From Uranotaenia lowii (taxonomy: Eukaryota > Arthropoda > Insecta > Diptera > Culicidae): 64,000 nt of DNA. The translations under genes and the position numbers were made by a program. Where the stretch lies: positions 57,398,217-57,462,216 of the forward strand of contig NC_073691.1 of the NCBI RefSeq assembly GCF_029784155.1, read 5' to 3'. This document shows positions 22,755 through 34,256 of this stretch, one piece after another. The notes beneath the pieces were generated by a model. It made no database searches and was not told the origin of the DNA. It saw only the letters and a program-made list of their open reading frames with translations. Position 1 is the first letter of the stretch, and the number at the start of each line of letters is the position of its first letter.

Positions 22755-23015
22755 ATAACATGAACTTTTATGATTTAAGCTAGATGATTTTTCACCCCTA
22801 AATGTTTGCAGCACCTTTATGGTTTTAAAATCATTTTTGACAGAAAATTATAACATGAACGTTAATGATTTAAACTAGATAATTTTTTACCCCTAAATGT
22901 ATGCAGCACCTTTATGGTTTTAAAATCATGAACTTTCATGATATAAGCTGGATGATTTTTTACCCCTAAATGTACGCAGCACTTTTATAGTTTTAAAATC
23001 ATTTTTGACACAAAG
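22755..23015. repeat. Three diverged ~75-100-bp tandem copies
   Basis: The units share ACATGAACTTTTATGATTTA, GATGATTTTTCACCCCTAAA, TGCAGCACCTTTATGGTTTT and AAAATCATTTTTGACA. Copies begin near 22757, 22855 and 22926; the third has lost the spacer. Non-coding. Confidence 0.75.
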
Positions 23016-24342
23016 TTGTAAAATTTTATTCGAACAAAACAAAAATTTACTGCATTTGGTGCTTTATGCGTTATGACATCAGAAATATATCTTAAACTAT
23101 TAATTTTCAAACGTTTTCATTTGATTTTTTCATTTATTGTTGCCACTTATCTAGACCTTTTTTAGAAAGGTGAAAATCGTATGTTTTTGCAGATTTGAAA
23201 ATAGCTAGGGAAGCGATAATTTTTCTGACTACGTAGTTTTGATGTCCCATCAACCTTAAGCCTTTTGATTTAAAAGCAGAATGATTATCTGTGGACGTTA
23301 AGTTTTTAAAAGCCATTTAGGTTGATAAGAGTGCAGGATGTTCTTGTTTACAATACTTCTTTTAACACCGGCCGATTTCTTTGTAAAACATATTATTTGA
23401 AAGCCTTAACTTCGACAATCGTTTTACATGAACATTGAATTAGAGTAAGAATGTTAACGTTGTTTAGGTACAAAAATAGTCTAAAATCGTCGCACAGCCA
23501 CCCCCAGCAGCCAGCCAGCAGCTGTGAGCTACTTGAAGCAATCAAATATGTACCTAACTCGAAGTAATTCTGAATCGTCACACGCAAAGTTATTTCTCCC
23601 ATGGAGGCCTCTTTGGGAGGAGCGCAGAGCCTCCGAGGGAGCAAAGAGTGACTGGCGCTCCTAGCGATTCTGGCGGTAAGAGAAGCGAGAAAGAGTGATT
23701 TTCGACTGCCAGGAGTTTGGGAGTTCCTCCTCAATGAGTGGGACTGCTCTGCCTCTTATGAGTGGCGCCTCAGGATGCGTCCGAAGCCTGTGAATAGCAC
23801 AGAGCTGGAACCGGAAAGAGCACTCCATATGGCCATTATTATTACGCACTCAACTTCGATTAGATTCACCTGTACGAATGTAATGCCGGTTCGGATCGGC
23901 GATATGAATTTATTAGGAATTCTACAGAATGCCTCCTATGATTGTGTTCTTTCGGTTGAGAATGCCATAAAGTTAATGGTAGGAACAAAAGAGGTGCTGA
24001 ACCGTACGTAATCGAAGCAGGCCACACATTCAGATGTTTGTTTGCGTTTGCATCGCATTACCAGACCTGACCAATTACGTCGTTGCCGACATTGAGGGGT
24101 TTTGATGAATATTTTACCGTTGATTCACAATCCTCATTGTGGTAGGAAGACTTGGCCCGTTGCTGGGTCAGTTTACAAAAAGCGAAATGGAATCATCAAA
24201 CTATCATCAAAGACTCAGCCGGAAGCCGGAACTAATTCGATAATAATTGTGTTTAATTGGTACCTTAAGCCGGAATCGAATGGAAGCAATGTTTGTTTTA
24301 AAAAGGCGGTAACCTTTCCCAAATCTTTCAGAGCTGACCAAG
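23016..24342. other. 5' flank of the odorant receptor gene
   Basis: No coding region supported. A GC-richer block at 23500-23800 contains CTCCCATGGAGGCCTC...GGGAG, which could form a local hairpin. The receptor promoter should lie within this region, but no TATA box or initiator stands out. A pyrimidine-rich AG acceptor-like site (TCTTTCAG) just 5' of the start codon, near 24332, could mark a 5' UTR intron. Confidence 0.35.
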
Positions 24343-27300
24343 ATGGAGCTGAAAGAAGCTTGGGTTCAGGAGGATCGGGTTTTCGACAATCCACTGCTCA
24401 AGATTACTTTAAACGGGCTCAAGTACTACGGAATTTTGCTGTATCGGAGTCAGCGATTTAAGAAGTTACACTGTTTTCGAGGGGTGTTCTTCACGACAAC
24501 CCTGCTGCTGTTCAATTTAACCCAATACGTTGATCTGGTCCGCGTTTGGGGAAATGTCAGTGAGATGACAGCCAATGCAGCTACAACGTTGTTGTTTACT
24601 ACCATTGTTGTTCGGATTTTCCACTTTTACATCAATCGAGCTAGTAAGTTACATAAATTTTTATCAAAATTAACGTTCTTAGTTCAGTTGAGAAGGTTTA
24701 TTTCTAAGTGACGTTGGTTCATTACAAAATATCGTGTAGCTTCAACGCTTAAACAATTTATCACATTTCTCTACGTTTATTAACCATCGTTCTACCGATT
24801 TCTTCTTCCAGAATTCAACACCGCCATACGGCACGCCGATGAAGGAATCCGTCGAATTATGGATCATGGGAACCTCGTGGAGAAGGCGTTCCTTTGGGGC
24901 AACGTGAACTACATGAACCGGCTGACGGCGGCCTTCTGGATCTGCGCCCTCGTTACGGCCAACACCATGTGCGTCTTCTCGCTGGTGCAGTACCTCACCG
25001 CGGATGTTTCGGACACGGTAGGCATCGGAAATTCCACCCAGCTGGACAGCTCGGTTCTGATTCTGCGCTCCTGGTACCCGGCCGAGAACCTGATGGACCA
25101 CTACGTCACGATCTACACCATTCAGCTGTACATTATTTACGTGGGACAGCTGATCGTTCCCTGCTGGCACGTGTTCATGGTCAGCCTTATGGTTTACGTG
25201 AGGACGGCCCTGATGATCTTGAACTACAAACTGAGCCACCTGGAGCGGTACGAACCTTCTGGTGTTAGAAGTGGCTGCGTGCGGCGATCGGCGCCGAAGG
25301 ATTTGGCACTGGAAAAAAATGACCGCCGTAGGGAGCTGATGGTAGAGTGTATCCAAGAGCAGCGGCGTATCTTCAAGTTCACCCTGGAACTGGAATCGCT
25401 CACCGGGGGCGCTGTGTTTATGGATTTTGTGGTGTTTTCGGTGCTCCTTTGCGCGTTGCTGTTCGAGGCTTCTGTGGTTTGTATTCGACTTTGTATGTAA
25501 TTTGTTATCAGATTTTTTTTATATTTTCGCAGACGGATTCCTCGGTTCAAATTTTCATCGATATATGCTACATAATGACCATGTCGGCCATTCTTTTCCT
25601 GTACTATTGGCATGCGAATGAAATTCATTTCCAGGTAATGCATTACCTCAACCTTTTAAGTAACAATAGGTCTATTCTAATTGATCTCACCCTGCAGGCC
25701 AATCTTTTGAGCAAATCAGCCTTCATGAGCGACTGGTTCGTTTATCCTCGTTCCGTCAATCGGCATCTGCTAACGTTTATCTGCTGCAGCATCAAGCCAT
25801 GGAAAATGAAAGCAGTAATAGTGCCGATGTCCCTTGATACATTTATTGCGGTAAGTTTGATGCATTTTTTTGAATGTTTTACTCATAAATCTGACGTTTT
25901 ACTTCTTATGTCTGACGTTTTATGACTTATGTCAAACGTATTGTGTCTAACATTTTAATGCCATGCGTATTATGACTTACGTGCTGGTATTTTTGTCTTA
26001 TTTTTAACGTCTTATGTCTTACATCTTATATCTGACCTCTAACGTCATATGTCTTGCGACTAATGTCTTATGTCTTACGTCTTATGTCTTCTGTCTTACG
26101 TCTTATGTCTTATGTCTTATGTCTTACCTCTAACGTCTTATGTCTTACGCCTTATGTCTAACGTCTTATGTCTTGCGTCTAATGTCTAATGTCTTACGTC
26201 TTACGTCTTAGGTCTTAAGTTTATGTCTTAGGTCTCAAGTCTTATGCCTCATGTCTTCTGTCTTATGTCTTACATCTTATCTCGTACGTCTTATATCTTA
26301 GGTCTTATGTCTTACGTCTTATGTCTTACGACTTATGTCAAACGTATTATGTCGGACGTCTTATGGTTTACGTCTTGTCTTACGTATTATGTCTAACGTT
26401 TTATGTCTTACGTCTTATGTCTTACGTCTTATGTCTTACGTCTTCTGTCTTACGTCTTATGTCTTACGTCTTATGCCTAACGTCTTATGTCTTACGTCTT
26501 CTGTCTTACGTCTTATGTCTTATGTCTTACGTCTTATGTCTTACGTCTTATGTCTTACGTCTTATGTCTTACGTCTTATGTCTTACGTCTTATGTCTTAC
26601 GTCTTATGTCTTACGTCTTATGTCTTACGTCTTATGCCTAGCGTCTTATTCTTACGTCTTATGTCTTACGTCTTATGTCTTACGTCTTCTGTCTTACGTC
26701 TTATGTCTTACGTCTTATGTATCCTGCTTATGTCTTACGTCTTATGCCTTACGTGTTTTGTCTTACGTCTTATGTCCTACGTCTTATGGCTTACGTCTTA
26801 TGTCTAACGTCTTATGTCTTACGTCTAATATTTTACGTCTTAAGTCTTACGTCTTATGTCTCAAGTATTATGTCTTACGTATTATATCTTATGCTTTATG
26901 CCTTACGTCTAATGTCTTACGTCTTATGTCTTACGTCTTATGTCTAACGTCTTACGTCTTAGGTCTTAAGTTTATGTCTTAGGTCTCAAGTCTTATGTCT
27001 CATGTCTTCTGTCTTATGTCTTACATCTTATCTCGTACGTCTTATATCTTAGGTCTTATGTCTTACCTCTTATGTTTACGACTTATGTCAAACGTATTGT
27101 GTCGGACGTCTTATGGTTTACGTCTTGTCTTACGTATTATGTCTAACGTTTTATGTCTTACGTCTAATGTCTTACGTCTTATGTCTTACGTCTTATGTCT
27201 TACGTCTTCTGTCTTACGTCTTCAGTCTTACGTATTATGTCTTACGTCTTATGTCTTACGTCTTATGTCTTACGTCTTATGTCTTACGTCTTATGCCTAA

Positions 27301-30300
27301 CGTCTTATGTCTTACGTCTTCTATCTAACGTCTTATGTCTTATGACTTACGTCTTATGTCTTACGTCTTATGTCTTACGTCTTATGTCTTACGTCTTATG
27401 TCTTACGTCTTATGTCTTACGTCTTATGTCTTACGTCTTATGTCTTACGTCTTATGCCTAGCGTCTTATTCTTACGTCTTATGTCTTACGTCTTATGTCT
27501 TACGTCTTCTGTCTTACGTCTTATGTCTTAAGTCTTATGTATCCTGCTTATGTCTTACGTCTTATGCCTTACGTGTTTTGTCTTACGTCTTATGTCCTAC
27601 GTCTTATGGCTTACGGGGATTTTTTTTTATTATCTGACGGGTTTGCGCCGGGGGTCTTCAGATTTTCCCCAAAATTGAAAATTTGGTTCATTTTTGCGAC
27701 TTAAAAACACATGTATTTTTTTAGATTTCTAACATTTTTATTTTTTGAGTTAGCTTCGGTTAGATTTTTTTTGTAAATAAAAAATAACCATTTTTCAAAG
27801 CTACATAACTCTGTTGTTTCTCAACGGAAATTATAAAATAGCACATCAAAATGCATTGAAATTTTATCAACTTTCCAAATAGAATAGTTGAAAAAAGTTA
27901 AATAATGACCTTCAACATGAAAAGTTGTAAATAAACTTTAAATGGCGTCTAAAAGTACCGTCTGCACCACCGAATATTTTGCAAAAAATACCATTTTATA
28001 GCTCGATTTATGATGCAACTTTCATCTGAGGACACCAAAGTGGGCCATTAACACCTTGAAGAGTTATGAAAGAAATAATGACAATAAATCTCTTTTTTTG
28101 CATCGAAAACAAACAATGGTCGAACAACTGCACTCACATATGGAGATAGCAAGCACTTCTAACAACATGGAAACAAAAGAACTTATCAAAGCTGGTAAAA
28201 AACACTATTTTTTCGTCCTTTTCAGACTGCCCCTACTCGCATAACAGTCCCATATGAATTTTCGTCATTTTAGGTCAACATAAGGCTTCAACATAAAAGA
28301 CTAAAAAAAGAGGTTTTATTCTAGAAATTTCGAAAAAAATATCAATTCATGGCTGTCCTATACGAAATATACCTGAATAACAGTCCCATATGTAAAATAC
28401 CACGGATTTGGTTACTTTTCAATGTTTCTTTCGGCGAAATAGTCTTTGATTTATTGCTTTGAATCATTTAAACATTTTTTTAACTCACTTGATGTCGAAT
28501 GATGCACACTACTTTTCGAAGGCAGGTCTGACTTTCTTAGGAATGACTTCCTGAGCGAAAAACTATCGGATGCAATCAAAAATCGTAAAAAGATTCAACT
28601 TACAATGTGGAATTCATGATATTTTTTTGCAAAAGTATGTTTCTTTTTCTGACAATTGCATTTAGAAGTTCAAAAATGATCAAATTTAAGTCTTAGAAAG
28701 TAGCTTGGTGAGAAAAAAATATTCTGTATGTGACTGTTATGTGAGTAGATTTGAAAAAGGTTTCAAATATGGTCGATGAACAGTCCCATAATGAATAAAA
28801 ATGGTGCTCTCGACCTTACCAATAACCCAATTTCGAAAATTTCAGGTCTAACGATTTACTATGACAACCTAGAAACGATTTTCGTTTATGCTGAAAGTGG
28901 TGGTCACAATTTAAAAATATATTCCAAAACAGAAAAAGCTGATTGTCTCGCTTGCTTATTTTTGTATATGGGACTGTTATGAAAGAAGAGGCGGTAGATT
29001 GTTGCAGCTTAACTGACTTCATGTTATATCCAAAAATCTAATAACGTATTCGTGTATACCCTGTTTTGCACCAGGTCACAACAAGTTATGCACATTTTAC
29101 TGTCATTTTTAGAAGTATATGCGATAAGTTTTGCATCCGTAATTCCCCAGATTTGATTTAAAATGGACGGTGGAACACTGAAGATTCGTGTGTGAGCGAT
29201 CGAGGTAGCAAAACACTGACGACGAATTATGTTCGTTCTAGTATGGTAAACCTCAAAACTGGGCGAATGTAGAAAACGAAACGGTAAAAGTATCATATTT
29301 TCATCATTTTACAGCCTGGGCTGGCCATACTGAGCTCTTTGATTATTTCTACACCATTTTTGTGCCACTTTCTCATACTTTTTTGATCAATGGGAAAGGA
29401 TTTTGGTGTCCAGTGCTTAGCTCCCGATATAAAAACTATGTAAAGCACGTCTATATTTCATTTTTTTAATCACATTTTTGTGATCCCAAACACAGGGACT
29501 GAACCTTCTACTATTGGCATTGATTATGCTTCACATTGATCTTTGATCGAAAAATTAATAAGTTATATATTATATGACCAGGTTGTAAAAGCAACATTCC
29601 CATTGTTAGTTATATCACATAAACAATACGATACTCACAATTTTGGTTAAAATTTAAAGTCAGTTTTGCTGCAAACACTCTACAAAGCACGAAAAAGTAG
29701 TGTTTTTTACCTGCTTTGGTAAGTTCTTTTGTTTCCATGTTGTTAGAAGTGCTTGCTATCTTCATATGTGAGTGCAGTTGTTCCACCATTGTTTGTTTTC
29801 GATGCAAAAAAAGATATTTATTGTCATTATTTCTTTCATAACTCTTCAAGGTGTTAATGGCCCACTTTGGTGTCTTCAGATGAAAGTTGCATCATGAATC
29901 GAGCTATAAAATGGTATTTTTTGCAAAATATTCGGTGGTGCAGACGGTACTTTTAGACGCCATTTAAAGTTTATTTACAACTTTTCATGTTGAAGGTCAT
30001 TATTTAACTTTTTTCAACTATTCTATTTGGAAAGTTGATAAAATTTCAATGCATTTTGATGTGCTATTTTATAATTTCCGTTGAGAAACAACAGAGTTAT
30101 GTAGCTTTGAAAAATGGTTATTTTTTATTTACAAAAAAATCTAACCGAAGCTAACTCAAAAAATAAGAATGTTAGAAATCTGAAAAAATACATGTGTTTT
30201 TAAGTTGCAAAAATGAACCAAATTTTCAATTTTGGGGAAAATCTGAAGACCCCCGGCGCAAATTGTCAGATAATAAAAAAAAATCCCCTTACGTCTTATG

Positions 30301-31684
30301 TCTAACGTCTTATGTCTTACGTCTAATATTTTACGTCTTAAGTCTTACGTCTTATGTCTCAAGTATTATGTCTTACGTATTATATCTTATGCTTTATGCC
30401 TTACGTCTAATGTCTTACGTCTTATGTCTTACGTCTTATGTCTAACGTCTTACGTCTTAGGTCTTAAGTTTATGTCTTAGGTCTCAAGTCTTATGTCTCA
30501 TGTCTTCTGTCTTATGTCTTACATCTTATCTCGTACGTCTTATATCTTAGGTCTTATGTCTTACCTCTTATGTTTACGACTTATGTCAAACGTATTGTGT
30601 CGGACGTCTTATGGTTTACGTCTTGTCTTACGTATTATGTTTAACGTTTTATGTCTTACGTCTAATGTCTTACGTCTTATGTCTTACGTCTTATGTCTTA
30701 CGTCTTCTGTCTTACGTCTTCAGTCTTACGTCTTATGTCTTACGTCTTATGTCTTACGTCTTATGTCTTACGTCTTATGTCTTACGTCTTATGCCTAACG
30801 TCTTATGTCTTACGTCTTCTGTCTTACGTCTTATGTCTTATGTCTTACGTCTTATGTCTTACGTCTTATGTCTTACGTCTTATGTCTTACGTCTTATGTC
30901 TTACGTCTTATGCCTAGCGTCTTATTCTTACGTCTTATGTCTTACGTCTTATGTCTTACGTCTTCTGTCTTACGTCTTATGTCTTAAGTCTTATGTATCC
31001 TGCTTATGTCTTACGTCTTATGCCTTACGTGTTTTGTCTTACGTCTTATGTCCTACGTCTTTTGGCTTACGTCTTATGTCTAACGTCTTATGTCTTACGT
31101 CTAATATTTTACGTCTTAAGTCTTACGTCTTATGTCTCAAGTATTATGTCTTACGTATTATATCTTATGCTTTATGCCTTACGTCTAATGTCTTACGTCT
31201 TATGTCTTACGTCTTCTGTCTTACGTCTTCTGTCTTACGTCTTCTGTCTTACGTCTTCTGTCTTACGTTTTACGTCTTATGTCTAACGTCTTACGTCTTA
31301 TGTCTTACGTCTCATGTCTTATGTCTTATGTCTTACGTCTCATGTCGTACGTCTTATGTCTTACGTCTTACGTCTAACGTCTAATGTCTTACATCTTCTA
31401 TCTTTCGTCCTATGCCTAACGTCTTATGTCTTACGTCTTACGTCGTATTTCTTACGTTTTATGACTCACGTCTTATGTCGGCTTATCTGTTCGGTAAATT
31501 TTTGTCCCAATGATTTCTCTTAAATCAATTGATTCATTTTTTGATATTTTTCCTTTAGTTTTGTACCTGGTTTAAGCACTTGACGATGACCGTAACCTGC
31601 CAATGAATATTCGTTTTTTTTTTATTTCAGATTCTCAGAGCTTCATACAGCTATTTTACCATACTTAAACAATCAGCTGGCTGA
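24343..31684 (+). CDS. Odorant receptor (insect Or family), five exons
   Basis: Join 24343-24643, 24812-25476, 25533-25634, 25698-25850, 31631-31684: 424 residues, normal for the family. These receptors sit in olfactory neuron membranes and form ligand-gated cation channels with the co-receptor Orco. Hydrophobic segments fall near residues 47-66, 78-97, 138-159, 203-230, 299-320, 327-348 and 399-419, giving seven. C-terminal hallmarks are YYWHANEI (exon 3) and LRASYSYFTIL (exon 5). Introns 2-4 are phase 0 and intron 1 is phase 1, with GT-AG ends. Only intron 2's donor (GTTTGT) is weak, chosen because it alone keeps the frame into TDSSVQIF. The start ATG has AAG before it and gives a normal N-terminus. 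The last intron is 5780 bp of satellite plus an inserted element. No ortholog is assigned. Confidence 0.9.
25870..27614. repeat. 7/14-bp satellite in the receptor's last intron, left part
   Basis: The basic unit is GTCTTAY, arranged mostly as GTCTTACGTCTTAT (14 bp), diverged near 25870-26400 and cleaner inside. Longer order is visible: a marker block with CAAACGTATTATGTCGGACG occurs near 26337, 27086 and again at 30585, so a higher-order unit of about 0.75-0.83 kb has been duplicated. The long open frames rich in SYVLCLTSYVLRLM are artefacts of the period. Confidence 0.95.
27615..30288. mobile_element. 2.67-kb element with ~610-bp terminal inverted repeats
   Basis: The ends are GGGGATTTTTTTTT and AAAAAAAAATCCCC. 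The outer 27615-28225 and about 29680-30288 are near-identical reverse complements. TTAC occurs on both sides (27611-27614 and 30289-30292). Two uninterrupted satellite copies, near 26783 and 31060, read GGCTTACGTCTTATGTCTAA, whereas the occupied site reads GGCTTAC, element, TTACGTCTTATG; this shows a 4-bp target duplication. No transposase frame is seen. It is a foldback-like non-autonomous DNA element, family unknown. Confidence 0.88.
28244..28977. mobile_element. Inner inverted-repeat element flanked by TA
   Basis: TA then ACAGTCCCATATG at the left, and ATATGGGACTGT then TA at the right, lie within the spacer of the long inverted-repeat element. This fits a Tc1/mariner-style MITE (TA target) nested there. 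Further copies of ACAGTCCCATA inside (about 28380 and 28780) show internal repetition. It could instead be an original part of the host element. Confidence 0.55.
30293..31480. repeat. 7/14-bp satellite, right part
   Basis: Continuation of the GTCTTAY satellite after the inserted element, including another higher-order copy (marker block near 30585). Variants GTCTTCTGTCTTAC cluster at 31205-31265. It ends about 150 bp before the last receptor exon. Confidence 0.95.
31631..31684 (+). CDS. Terminal exon of the odorant receptor
   Basis: This 54-base exon encodes ILRASYSYFTILKQSAG and a TGA stop. It follows a good acceptor (TTTTTATTTCAG) in the phase left by exon 4 (donor GTAAGT at 25851). The L-R-A-S-Y-S-Y-F motif lies in the seventh membrane segment and is the most conserved signature of insect odorant receptors. 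An annotator stopping at the satellite would miss it and leave the gene truncated. Confidence 0.9.
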   Translation: MLRASYSYFTILKQSAG

Positions 31685-31818
31685 ACAGATTTGTGATTTG
31701 GTACTAGAGCTTTAAGGTACTTTAAATTTACAAAAAGAACTAGAGCTCGGAATGAATTGAAATTATTAAAAAAAATTAAGTACGTGAAATTTGATAAACA
31801 CCGATATTATATTGTCCG

Positions 31819-31824
31819 AATAAA
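31819..31824 (+). terminator. Candidate polyadenylation signal of the receptor gene
   Basis: AATAAA lies 135 bases after the stop codon; another lies at 31966-31971. Either could end the transcript. In AT-rich DNA such hexamers also occur by chance. Confidence 0.35.
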
Positions 31825-32904
31825 AATTAAGATATCTACAAAAAAGGAAACAATGTTTAAGTCCGCATAAATGCTTGAATCTTTCTGGATTAAATATTAT
31901 AATGAATATGAGAGTTGGTTGAATTGTATAGAAACTCATCTCTATCTTTAGAGAGACAAAATTTGAATAAATAACCAGCAAAAATTTATGTTATAAAATG
32001 TTAAGCAAATGTGTCATCTCTTAAAAATACAGACCCCGTTCGTTTTTGGCAACACGCTCTAAAATTTTATCCTATACGTCTTACTCTTGAAAAATATCCT
32101 TATATTCTAAATATCCATAATTTACCACAAAATAATGTTAAAAATAGCATTAAAACTCTACATAAACAAGGAAAAAAGAGTTGAAATTTCACATCAAACA
32201 ACCCGTTCCCGAACAATTTCTTTTGAAGCTGTATGAATTATAGCTTAAAATTCCATGGACAAGTAGAAAGTTCCTATGAAATTTGAAGAAAAAGATGACC
32301 GGTAAAACGATTTTATACAAGCGATCAAAATTAAAAAAAAATAAAAATAAGGTGGACAACCTGTAAACAAAAACTGTTAAAACATATATCGGTAGAAAGA
32401 AAACCTATATAAAATTCACAATAAAAGGAAATGTCAAATTTCGATCAGAAAGGACGAATATTTGAAAAGTTTTTTACTAATAAAATAAATGAATTAAAGC
32501 AAAATGTATAGAACTGCACTAAAAAAACAGTGCATCTTAATTCTAAGCAAAAAGTCATGAGAAGTGAGTTAATGATCTAAAGTAAAGAAATGAAAACAAA
32601 AAAAATTTTAGTTTAGAAAAACCGAAAGTTTTCATAAATTTCTTGAAACCCAAATTCGGAGAAAAGTTGAAAAAAGGGTTGACGAGTGAAAAGATGACTA
32701 GGTAAAGGGAGAAACTAAAAACAATAAAAATAAACGAAGGTAAAAAAGGAAAAGGTGAAAAAAGCACGAAATGGGTTTTTGAATAGAAATACGGAAGACT
32801 TTGAAGAGATGGTAAAATAGGTTTGAAAAAGCTTATGAAAGTGGAAAACATGAGTGAAAGAAAAAGATAAAAACTAATCAAAATAACGATTGAGCTGTTT
32901 AATA
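31825..32904. other. AT-rich 3' flank
   Basis: Very A-rich intergenic sequence. The minus-strand open frame at 32555-32881 is a poly-Phe/Ser artefact of A-rich composition. Nothing supported. Confidence 0.45.
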
Positions 32905-33399
32905 CCTTAGAATAAGGTTGCTAGATTGCCCGCTTTAACTTTTTCTGTTTTTTAGTTTATTTTTAAGTTTTTTTTTATTTTTTATTTGTCGCTTTTACTC
33001 GGACCTGCCCGTATACTTAAGACAAAATATAGAAAAAATCTAGTCCAGAGCTGTTTTCCGAATTTCGATGATAATTGCCCGGAATTTTCAACTTAATTTT
33101 CAAAATCAAACCAGAAACTCAAATTGGGTTCTAGTAAGTTCTGATGTTTGCCTGTTTTTTTTGTTTTGCTTATTTGGCTCAAAATAATCATGAACGAATG
33201 TTTAAAAACATAAAATATGATCTAAAATCTTCTGATGAAAAAAAAACGTTTCAAGTGTTTTTCTTTTTTATTTTTGCTGAATAATTCCCAGGTTTTGGAC
33301 AAATTTGCACGAATTTTGATTTTAAATTTTTGAAATCAAATTGCCAGATTTACTCGGTCCGGATACGTGCGGGAAAAAATCTGGCAACCTTTTCTTAGG
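32905..33399. mobile_element. MITE with AAGGTTGCCAGATT-type ends
   Basis: The left CCTTAGAATAAGGTTGCTAG and the right CTGGCAACCTTTTCTTAGG are imperfect inverted repeats about 490 bp apart. The interior contains CTCGG.CC.G.CCCGTATAC and TTGCCCGGAATTTT-like words, mirrored near the right end (ACTCGGTCCGGATACGTGCG). It is non-coding. Similar sequences are abundant in mosquito genomes, by recollection. Confidence 0.6.
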
Positions 33400-34083
33400 A
33401 TTATTATCATTATATTTTATTTGAGACACTTTAACATCTTGATGGCATTTGTGTCTTCATTTTTTCTTCTTAGGATGAAAAAAAAAATATTATTAAAAAA
33501 AGGAAAAAGGAAACTGATGTTCAGGTTAAATATTGGAACGAGGATAGAAATTCATGCTTTGATCCCTCATTCTAGAATCAAACTGAAGATACGTTCCAAG
33601 ATTTAGGATTCAAATTGGAAGTTCTAGTTCTATAGTTGATTTCATGCTGCAAGATTTAATAATCGCAAGAAAGGTTGATCAATTGTGTCTAAAATGACAC
33701 TAAAGATTAAATTCTATTAATCCTTTCAGATTCTTAGAAAAATATTTGAATTTAATATTCTTTTTATTTAGGTTTATTTCTTAGTTTAAATATTTATGTT
33801 AGTGTAAAAGGATTGGGAAAAACATTGAAGCTAAAAGTGGTGAAAATAAATTAAAGAACTTGAAAAAAAACGACTGTCATAAATGCTTTAATCAAGAAAG
33901 TTAAACAAAAAAAGTGAAAAAAGAAATGTATTCAAAAAATATTCAAAAGAAAATACATCATTTGGTTTAACACAATAAATGGTAAAAACTATTGAATTCA
34001 ATAGCGTAAAAGAAAAACAGAATAAATTGTCGAAAAAACAAAGGTTTTTTTATGTTTAGGAATCGACTGAGTATTGTGTTTTT
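33400..34083. other. AT-rich intergenic DNA
   Basis: No gene or repeat recognised. Confidence 0.4.
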
Positions 34084-34256
34084 CCTGGGGAAATTCCGGC
34101 TTGCAGTCTATTTTAGAGCAAAAACGATTTTTGTTTTATGTATCTAACGTTTCAGTCCGTTTTGGATCTTCTTCAGGGACTAAAATTGGATTTTAGTCCA
34201 AATCGTCTTTGCTCTAAAATAGACTGCAAGCCGGAATTTCCTCAGGAGAAAAAAAA
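34084..34256. mobile_element. 173-bp foldback/MITE, well-preserved copy
   Basis: The left CCTGGGGAAATTCCGGCTTG and the right CAAGCCGGAATTTCCTCAGG are inverted repeats that continue inward for about 45 bases (GCAGTCTATTTTAGAGCAAA against its complement). The centre holds GTTTTGGATCTTCTTCAGGG. A degraded relative sits at 7548-7706. Non-coding; the family is unknown to me. Confidence 0.85.

Noticed and set aside
24742..25356. 204-codon open frame antisense to the receptor's second exon
   Set aside because: A shadow of a GC-rich exon; rich in His/Gln/Val from codon complementarity and without a domain.
26335..31384. Many 60-257-codon frames rich in SYVLCLTSYVLRLM, superficially like membrane proteins
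   Set aside because: They are translations of the 14-bp GTCTTAC/GTCTTAT satellite, in overlapping frames, inside an intron of the receptor gene.
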